Source: Scytonema sp035967975
GTDB taxonomy: Bacteria; Cyanobacteriota; Cyanobacteriia; Cyanobacteriales; Nostocaceae
DNA length: 64,000 nucleotides
Assembly (NCBI GenBank): GCA_035967975.1
Contig: JAWQFQ010000023.1
Span: 4,740 to 68,739 of the forward strand
Direction: 5' to 3'
The notes beneath the pieces were generated by a model. That model ran no database searches, was not told the origin of the DNA, and was given only the letters and a program-made list of their open reading frames with translations. This document shows, piece after piece, positions 57,753 to 64,000 of the stretch (its first letter is position 1; every line of letters begins with the position of its first letter). The position numbers were made by a program, and so were the translations under genes.

Positions 57753-59837
57753 ATGCAAGAGTTACTTTATTTAGAAATCCCAACCCCCGATACAGCCGCA
57801 GTTCGTCAGTGGCTACAAGCTGAGTTTGAATCGGGAATTGGGGAGACACAGTGTACTCCAGAAGGCGTTCGCATAAGAATACCAAAGACTACAGCCAGGG
57901 AGGAAAGTACTTCAGGAAAGTTACCAACAGAACTATCTGTCTTCGTATGGTCGGTACAGCGAACGACCTACCTCAAAGCATTCCGTTGGGGAGACAAACC
58001 ATTTCCACAAGAACAGCAAATCCTCAAAAGTTTGACAACAGGTCTCAGAAACTGCTTTCCCCACAACTACCCTGAACCACCAACAATTGATTTATCCGGA
58101 AAATCCATTTTTGAAGCACTCGCTCCTTATTATCCTCTCACGACTAAATATTTTCAGAACATGCCCAATGGAGAATATGACCTCCAGCGTGTGTATTGGT
58201 GGGAGCAAAGATGGCGACAAGGTGTTCGCAATCCCAAGCAACCGCGTCAAGTGGTGTTCTCTCATCCAGGGGAATGGGGAAAAACAACATCCACTCCCCA
58301 ATATGACTTGATTTATGTCGGTGGAGCGTTGGGCGTCATCCACGCTGCAGTTATGGCAAAACTAGGTTACAAAGTGCTGCTGCTCGAAAGACTACCCTTT
58401 GGATGGATGAACCGAGAGTGGAATATTTCTCGCAATGAGATTCAAAGTTTGGTCAATTTAGGTTTGCTGACTCCCGCAGAAGTGGAAGCAACGATCGCAC
58501 GGGAGTATAAAGACGGGTTTAACAAATTTTTTGATGCAAATAACCCCAAGCATCTCAAAGCTCCCATTTTACACACACCCACCGTGCTGAATATCGCGTT
58601 AAATTCTGAGAAACTGTTAGAGTTGTGTGGGAAAAAACTGCGTGAGGCTGGTGGTGAAATCTGGGATGAAACAGAGTTTCTACGAGGCGATGTTTATAAT
58701 ACACAAGTCTTAATTTCTGTCAAGTTTTTGCCTGATGGAACAGAAAAGCAAGTCAGTGGACGGCTGCTTGTGGATGCAATGGGGTCCGCTTCGCCTATAG
58801 CATGGCAATTGAATGGGAGTCGTGCTTTCGATAGTGTTTGTCCGACAGTAGGCGCAGTAGTAGAGAGTGGATTTGAACCAGGGGTTTGGGACTCCCAATA
58901 TGGGGACGTTCTCAACAGTCATGGGGATATTTCACGGGGACGCCAGCTAATTTGGGAATTGTTTCCAGGTGGAGGTGAAGAATTAACGATTTATTTGTTT
59001 CACTACCACCAAGTCAATCCCAAAAATCCTGGTTCTTTACTGGAAATGTACGAAGACTTTTTCACTATTTTGCCTGAGTACCGACGTTGCGATTTGGACA
59101 AATTGGTGTGGAAAAAGCCAACATTTGGTTACATACCAGGACATTTTAGTGTTGGAAGTCGCGATCGCACGGTGGCTTTTGATCGATTGATTGCGATCGG
59201 GGATGCAGCATCGCTTCAATCACCTCTGGTGTTCACTGGTTTTGGTTCTCTAGTCCGGAACTTAGAACGTCTCACCAAACTTTTAGATACCGCCCTCAAG
59301 CACGACCTATTAAAAGCAAAGCATTTGAACAAAATTCGTGCTTTCCAGAATAACATTGCCGTTACTTGGATGTTTTCCAAAGGGATGATGGTTCCTACCG
59401 GAAAATTTGTACCCCCGCAGCGAATCAACTCAATGCTGAATAACTTTTTTGGGCTCTTGGCAGATGAACCCCCAGAAGTGGCAGATAATTTTATTAAAGA
59501 TAGATTCGATTGGTGGACTTTTAATCGACTGGCGCTAAAAGCAGCAAAAAACAATCCCGTGTTGCTATTGTGGATTTGGGATCTCGCAGGTGCTAAAGAT
59601 TTGTTGCGATGGACAAAAAACTATTTTGACTTTGGACGCCATACTTTTGTCAGCACTTTGCTCAAAGGATGGTTCCCCCGTTTCCTCAGTCGGGTGCGTC
59701 CTTGGCTCGAACCCCGTTATCCAGCATTGTGGTTGTGGTTGTTAGCGATCGCCTACGCTGTCACCACTGGTACTGCGCTACCCAATCATCAAGTAACAAC
59801 AGTCACATCAGAAACGAGACTGCAAGTTGATAGTTGA
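57753..59837 (+). CDS. CruA/CruP-family FAD-dependent protein (lycopene cyclase-like)
   Basis: This encodes 694 residues from the ATG at 57753 (MQELLYLEIPTPDTAAVRQW), which has GGAG 14 bases upstream; 27 more codons are open but unlikely. The FAD Rossmann motif is YVGGALGVIHAAVMAKLGYK (~190), followed by NREWNISRNEIQSL, as in CruA/CruP. Near 480 IAIGDAASLQSPLVFTGFGS matches the family's second flavin motif. The N-terminal ~185 residues are an extra domain not present in plant CruP as I remember it. CruA is a lycopene cyclase; CruP is linked to oxidative stress. Which of the two this is, or whether it is a third branch, is open. Confidence 0.8.
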   Translation: MQELLYLEIPTPDTAAVRQWLQAEFESGIGETQCTPEGVRIRIPKTTAREESTSGKLPTELSVFVWSVQRTTYLKAFRWGDKPFPQEQQILKSLTTGLRNCFPHNYPEPPTIDLSGKSIFEALAPYYPLTTKYFQNMPNGEYDLQRVYWWEQRWRQGVRNPKQPRQVVFSHPGEWGKTTSTPQYDLIYVGGALGVIHAAVMAKLGYKVLLLERLPFGWMNREWNISRNEIQSLVNLGLLTPAEVEATIAREYKDGFNKFFDANNPKHLKAPILHTPTVLNIALNSEKLLELCGKKLREAGGEIWDETEFLRGDVYNTQVLISVKFLPDGTEKQVSGRLLVDAMGSASPIAWQLNGSRAFDSVCPTVGAVVESGFEPGVWDSQYGDVLNSHGDISRGRQLIWELFPGGGEELTIYLFHYHQVNPKNPGSLLEMYEDFFTILPEYRRCDLDKLVWKKPTFGYIPGHFSVGSRDRTVAFDRLIAIGDAASLQSPLVFTGFGSLVRNLERLTKLLDTALKHDLLKAKHLNKIRAFQNNIAVTWMFSKGMMVPTGKFVPPQRINSMLNNFFGLLADEPPEVADNFIKDRFDWWTFNRLALKAAKNNPVLLLWIWDLAGAKDLLRWTKNYFDFGRHTFVSTLLKGWFPRFLSRVRPWLEPRYPALWLWLLAIAYAVTTGTALPNHQVTTVTSETRLQVDS

Positions 59838-59913
59838 TAGTCGATAGTTGATAGTCGATAGTTGATAGTTGATAGTCGATAGTTGATAGTTGATAGTTGA
59901 TAGTTGATGGTGG
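59826..59913. repeat. (TTGATAG)n STRR
   Basis: About twelve heptamers TTGATAG/TCGATAG; the array begins inside the last codons of the CruA/CruP-like gene and runs beyond its stop. Confidence 0.9.
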
Positions 59914-59928
59914 ATCGTGGTAAAGAAG

Positions 59929-59970
59929 GACTAACAACTAACAACTAACAACTAACAACTAACCACTAAC
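59929..59970. repeat. (CTAACAA)n STRR
   Basis: Six heptamers CTAACAA/CTAACCA end at the stop of the coiled-coil gene on the minus strand. Confidence 0.9.
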
Positions 59971-61396
59971 TCTTTTGTCTAAACTGAGGCAATTCAACAG
60001 AGGCTAGAGACTTTCTCTTCTTGGGTGGGCGGTGTGGGTAGAGGACTGGAGAAGGGGTGCTAGCGGACATAGAGTCATAGGGCAATCCCCCACTGGGGAT
60101 GATTTCTTTTTGTAATTCTACTGAATTATTTTGTGATATTTCTAACCAAAAATCTTCCATTTCCCCAGTACTATCACTTTTCTGAGTTGATTGAGCAGAT
60201 TCTGGCTCATCTGCAAGTGGTGTTGCTGTTGTTTCCCAGATAGCCGACGCCGCCTCTGTATGACCTGTTTCTTCTGTAGAAAACGATGGTGATGTAAACG
60301 CGGGATGAGCAGCAAAAAACATTTGAATCGTACTTTCCAACTGCTCTTCTAAGTTATTGACATTTTGAGAGACTTCTTGTTGAGCTGTGTCAGTTGGTTG
60401 AGTTGGTACAGGCGTACTTTCTTCCGAGTGAGTGTCCTGAGGCTGAAACGATGATATATTGGGTGCGGGATCGCTCCATGTGGAGTTGGGCGAGTCGGTG
60501 GATTCTTCCCAAAAATGATCTTGCTCGCCTGTCCAAGATTCTGAGTCTTTTCCCCACGGTTGAATCGGTTGTGTATGTGTCAATAGAGCGTTAGCTGAGT
60601 GGGAGGATGTTTGGTGTCTGTTGCTGGTATCGTCATCATTAAGAACATCGGAACCGGGGACGGTTGTATCCAGACACTTTTCCAGAGCTGCTTTATACTG
60701 TAAGGTCTGTCGTTGTTGTCGCATCAATCGAGTGCGTAGTTCACGACACGCATTTTCTGCTTGTATTAATTGGTGAGACTGTTCTTTGTGGTTATCTTGA
60801 ATCAGAGTACATTCCCTTTCCAACTGGGCGAGGCGTTGTTGGTTTATTTCTAGCTGTGCTTTATAATTCTCAATTAAATTTTCTTGATGTTGAACAGTTT
60901 GAGTAGCAGTTTCCAACTGTTGAAACAAAGACTGGATTTGCTCTTGAGCACCAGTCAGTTCTTTTGCTTGTTGGGTCATCATTGACTGTGTAATGCTTGA
61001 TCGCTTTTTCTCCCACTGCAAAGCCTTTTCTGACTCAGCTAGAGCCGATGTGAGGTCTTGGACTTGGTTATACAATTCATCATTAGCAGAACGCAATTCG
61101 TCATTCAAGGAGAGTAATTGCTTGAATTCAGCGTCTACACGTGTTTGCTGTTCGCGATCGGGTTCTGCAACCCAGTCTTGCTGAGGAGCATTTTCCGAGC
61201 TTATGTCATCAAAGCACTCCTCATTTTCTCGTGCTGGTGCTAATAGCGGTACGTTCGCAATTGTTGTGTTCTCACCAGACACAACCGAGTAGAATGGACA
61301 ACCTGTCTGTTGCGGTTGTGGCGGATTTGCCGATTCTGTAGATTCAACAAAAGCTTCTTTGTTCGGGCTGTCAGCTTCATTCATCACCATATTCAC
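59966..61396 (-). CDS. Coiled-coil protein with acidic disordered C-terminal half
   Basis: This encodes 476 residues. The N-terminus contains TGCPFYSVV and an acidic stretch. Residues about 85-245 form a long coiled coil (LLSLNDELRSANDELYNQVQ, LAQLERECTLIQDNHKEQSH, LRTRLMRQQRQTLQYKAALE). The remainder is Ser/Thr/Asp/Glu/Gln-rich and probably disordered, ending with a basic PPKKRKSLASVELPQFRQK. No enzyme domain or membrane segment is seen. It looks like a structural or scaffold protein. No family is recognised. Confidence 0.75.
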   Translation of the reverse strand: MNMVMNEADSPNKEAFVESTESANPPQPQQTGCPFYSVVSGENTTIANVPLLAPARENEECFDDISSENAPQQDWVAEPDREQQTRVDAEFKQLLSLNDELRSANDELYNQVQDLTSALAESEKALQWEKKRSSITQSMMTQQAKELTGAQEQIQSLFQQLETATQTVQHQENLIENYKAQLEINQQRLAQLERECTLIQDNHKEQSHQLIQAENACRELRTRLMRQQRQTLQYKAALEKCLDTTVPGSDVLNDDDTSNRHQTSSHSANALLTHTQPIQPWGKDSESWTGEQDHFWEESTDSPNSTWSDPAPNISSFQPQDTHSEESTPVPTQPTDTAQQEVSQNVNNLEEQLESTIQMFFAAHPAFTSPSFSTEETGHTEAASAIWETTATPLADEPESAQSTQKSDSTGEMEDFWLEISQNNSVELQKEIIPSGGLPYDSMSASTPSPVLYPHRPPKKRKSLASVELPQFRQKS

Positions 61397-61825
61397 CGAA
61401 AATTATTTTCCCGAAAGCCAAGGCATTTTCTCTCAGCAGAAGAGGATTTAACGATTTTATTTAACTGGTAATTATGTACTATTAAGGTGTAACTGATTTT
61501 GGTCAAGTATCATCTGCTTTACCTTCGGATTCATCCGTAGTATCGCGGCTCAATAGACAAGAACCTAATTTCTTCTCTTCCACTCAGCCTTGCGTAGAGT
61601 TTACATATAGCTGTCGTATCAAAATCTTTTCTGAAAGGCAAGTTTAATTTTTCTTAACTTAATAATGGGGTGTAGGGTGTAGGGTGTGGGGTATAGGGGT
61701 GTGCTTACAAGGGAAGGGAGTAATATTATCTGTGAAGGCAAGATAACCTTTGTGAGGTAGGGGTGTGGGGATGTAGGGTAGATTTTTTGCTTGTTTCCCT
61801 AATCCCTAACCCCTGTCAATGATGG
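61397..61825. other. Gene-free stretch
   Basis: It carries a GGGTGTA STRR (61667-61702) and related GTAGGGGTGTGGGG at about 61757-61775. No gene is visible. The left end probably holds the promoter of the coiled-coil gene. Confidence 0.5.
61667..61702. repeat. (GGGTGTA)n STRR
   Basis: Four to five heptamers TAGGGTG with drift to TATAGGGG. Confidence 0.8.
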
Positions 61826-63175
61826 CTACCTATAGGCGACATGGGGATCAGCCCAAATATTTTTCACCTTTTCACCAAAAGTAACTGGTTGATCTGCATC
61901 AGTTGCAGCTACAGTTGTGCCATCATAAGTAACTGTCAGTTTGGGCCATTTTTCTTGACCCATTTCACCAGCACGGAACAGCACATTGGTAGGTCGCTCT
62001 TTACTCCAACCTAACAACACCGCAATCTCATGCTTGTATTGTTGTTGAGAGGGGGTTATAGTCTGAGATTGCTTGTTTTGGCGATTCCAAATAACTGCGT
62101 GGTCTGTGACATCAGAGGTGTTCATTGCGCCTTCAAACTTGCGTGCTAGGAAGCGATCGCCCTTTTCCGACCAGCTGACAGGAACCAGTACAGCAATTGT
62201 TCCGTGGGACTCACGGTTTGGTGAAGACAAACTTGTCTTTAACAATGGGTCTCTAATATTAGCAGAAGTGGAACTCACTACCCGCAATTGCTTCGTTTGT
62301 CTGTCTTCGACAAATAGAACGCTATTGACACGGCTGTTGTACATTTCTGGTTTGACTTCGATTTGTACGCGACTGTAAATGGCGTATCTACCATCTGGCG
62401 AAATCACAGGTACGCTGCGGTAGTAACGCACTCCAGAACCGCTTTTAGAAGCAACCGTTTGTTGGGTATTTTGTATCCATGTCCAAGGAATAGGATGGGG
62501 GCTTCCTATGGGATCTTGCTGTTCAAGCGCCCCTTCTGGTGGTTCTTCCATCACAGGAACTGATGTTAAATTTCGCAATCTTCCTGTTGGGGCGGTAACG
62601 GTAGCTGCTTGTAATGTAGCTGATGGTACCATTTGTTCTTGCGAAGCGGAGTTATCGACTCGCGCAAGAGATTCGACTTTAGAGGCTTTTAAGCGTGCTA
62701 TTAAGTTTTCTTGACTCTCAGTACTATCTTCTGATAGGGACTCTGGCTTGATTATCGATGGCGCAAGTTCAACTGCGGCTAATAAATCTGTGTCCGACTC
62801 AGATATTTCTTGATTTAGAGAATCATTATGATTTCGTGATAATGATTCTATGTCCTCTAATAGAGGTGCTTGAGGAACCGCCGCCACTGACAGGGGTAGA
62901 GAGTACGATTTTGCCGCGAAAGCCTCGTTTTCTGCTATTTTTGATACTTCAGCTAATTCCAAGTCATTAATGCTCACCGTTCTATCGGATACCGATTCCG
63001 ATGAGGCGGTATCCGATTGAGGTGTTACGGATTTCAGTTTAGCTGCTTGTGATTGTTTTGCTGAGGTGGTGTGAGCAGAAGCAGCTAATAGGGGCGCGAT
63101 TAGCATCGCAAAAATTATATATTTATGGAATGGTTGCCACCGGAACCATTCTACGAACAACAGGTTTTTCAGCAT
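61826..63175 (-). CDS. Secreted or membrane-anchored protein, unknown
   Basis: This encodes 449 residues from the ATG at 63175 (MLKNLLFVEWFRWQPFHKYI); 18 more codons are open upstream. A membrane/signal helix YIIFAMLIAPLLAASAHTTS (about 19-38) is followed by a low-complexity Ser/Glu/Ala region (~40-200) and then a beta-rich domain with WTWIQNTQQTVASKSGSGVR, VISPDGRYAIYSRVQIEVKP and AVLVPVSWSEKGDRFLARKF. The last pattern resembles WD40/PD40-type beta-propeller blades (TolB-like). It is presumably periplasmic. No family is recognised. Confidence 0.75.
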   Translation of the reverse strand: MLKNLLFVEWFRWQPFHKYIIFAMLIAPLLAASAHTTSAKQSQAAKLKSVTPQSDTASSESVSDRTVSINDLELAEVSKIAENEAFAAKSYSLPLSVAAVPQAPLLEDIESLSRNHNDSLNQEISESDTDLLAAVELAPSIIKPESLSEDSTESQENLIARLKASKVESLARVDNSASQEQMVPSATLQAATVTAPTGRLRNLTSVPVMEEPPEGALEQQDPIGSPHPIPWTWIQNTQQTVASKSGSGVRYYRSVPVISPDGRYAIYSRVQIEVKPEMYNSRVNSVLFVEDRQTKQLRVVSSTSANIRDPLLKTSLSSPNRESHGTIAVLVPVSWSEKGDRFLARKFEGAMNTSDVTDHAVIWNRQNKQSQTITPSQQQYKHEIAVLLGWSKERPTNVLFRAGEMGQEKWPKLTVTYDGTTVAATDADQPVTFGEKVKNIWADPHVAYR

Positions 63176-64000
63176 TTGTTCACTCTCTATAAGGCGGTCG
63201 CTGTGTGAGGAGGAGTACCAATACAGCAATCGGACAAGCTATCTATATATGTATAACAAGGAACTCCCGGTTTGTTTGAGATTTCTTACTCAAATTTCGC
63301 ATACTTTTACAAAATTGAGTATTTTTTTCTACCAGTTTTTATTCCTAAGTTTTTGGGAAAAGAGACGAGTACGCTATTTACACAGACTTACTGAGGAATG
63401 AGATCCATGTCAGAACCTGCTGCTGCTCACATCCGACTACACCCTGCCAAAAGAATTCGCAATTGTTACTCCACGAATAAATTCGGAGCTTGAAGTAAAG
63501 ATGCTACGCATTTTTCTTTTCCATATCTAAATATTAGGGACTATATTAGGGACTTGTACCTTCAATTACGAACTAGTAATGATTCAGTCACTTAGCCCTT
63601 GATAAGGAATTGCGATTGCCTATTATTTCCCCAATACCACATCCAGTGTACTGATATTCAGTACAAGTATGAGGCTATCTTTAAAATTTTGCCAACTGAA
63701 CTTGTCGCCAAGCTAGCTCTACTACGATCGCGGATACCTAGATCTAGAGAGAATTTGCAAGTGGATATGAAAACGATATGACCAATTGCAACAACTACGG
63801 GAACGCACCTCTGGTTTGATAGCTCGGCTATAGATACGGGGTACCGAGAATGTTTATAGAGACTAGGTTTACACGTGATCGCCAAACACTTAAGCTTGGC
63901 TAAAGCCGATTCAAATACTGGCTTATACTCCAGCGAGTTTATTATAACCGTTAATTAAAATCTAAGCATATCTAGGCATTCCTAGGTATTTAGACAAGCA
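63176..64000. other. Right-hand end, no supported gene
   Basis: Only short open frames are present. One ATG at 63400 opens a 31-codon frame (MRSMSEPAAAHIRLHP...) with no further support. No repeat of the families above and no tRNA was recognised. The promoter of the secreted-protein gene should lie near 63200-63320. Confidence 0.5.

Noticed and set aside
59826..59970. Possible CRISPR array
   Set aside because: The repeats are contiguous heptamers without spacers, so they are STRRs.
63599..63781. 60-residue frame near the right end
   Set aside because: No start signal, no family pattern, and overlapped by an equally poor frame on the other strand.

Overview
This window is chromosomal DNA from a cyanobacterium, most likely a filamentous, probably heterocyst-forming one (Nostocales-like). 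Evidence for a cyanobacterium: a complete psbA (photosystem II D1), a 59-residue Psb34/Ssl1498-type protein, a ThiO-ThiG fusion, a CruA/CruP-type flavoprotein, many families confined mainly to cyanobacteria (DUF29, DUF3122, DUF3181, DUF3891, DUF4058, TIGR04376, an ABA4-like protein) and frequent GCGATCGC (HIP1) octamers. The very large Ser/Thr-His hybrid kinase and the abundant heptameric tandem repeats suggest a large-genome filamentous strain; genus is inference.

Layout. 1-5.0 kb: end of a DUF4365-like gene with a coupled small partner, a GT4 glycosyltransferase and a secreted helical-repeat protein. 5-12.3 kb: housekeeping-type metabolism (MDR oxidoreductase, aldehyde dehydrogenase, WecB/TagA glycosyltransferase, glutamate dehydrogenase with a clear NtcA box, lone receiver protein). 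12.5-19.2 kb: PIN toxin-antitoxin pair, ABA4-like/ABM/DUF3122 genes, an intradiol dioxygenase plus a detached copy of its 3' end, psbA, and a decayed CHAT-CHASE2 gene. 19.6-31.9 kb: two DUF4058 paralogues flank small conserved genes and two large hybrid histidine kinases. 32-41.3 kb: orphan ABC permeases, DUF3891, SGNH hydrolase, glutaredoxin-like, TIGR04376, and a three-gene RES toxin-antitoxin locus. 41.6-46.2 kb: a Cache-domain protein whose C-terminal half reads as a pentameric ligand-gated ion channel, next to two orphan periplasmic binding proteins. 46.4-63.2 kb: TPR protein, psb34, thiO-thiG, a 2Fe-2S protein, cimA, an MCP-like protein with two GAF domains of the DXCF cyanobacteriochrome type, the CruA/CruP-like flavoprotein, a coiled-coil protein and a secreted protein.

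The intergenic DNA is dense in repeats: at least twelve copies of a 33-base hairpin core (R1: AGAAACCCGG...CCGGGTTTCT), usually just 3' of genes and often inside a larger inverted-repeat element of about 85-92 bp; two copies of a 167-bp MITE; a 191-bp element with roughly 30-base inverted ends; and many heptameric STRRs. One R1 element lies in frame inside the 2048-residue kinase.

Best candidates for something undescribed: the Cache-pLGIC fusion with its neighbouring binding proteins, the tandem-DXCF MCP-like protein, the RES locus with a coupled membrane protein, and the protein-coding R1 insertion. All assignments are from reading the sequence and remembered family features; no searches were run.
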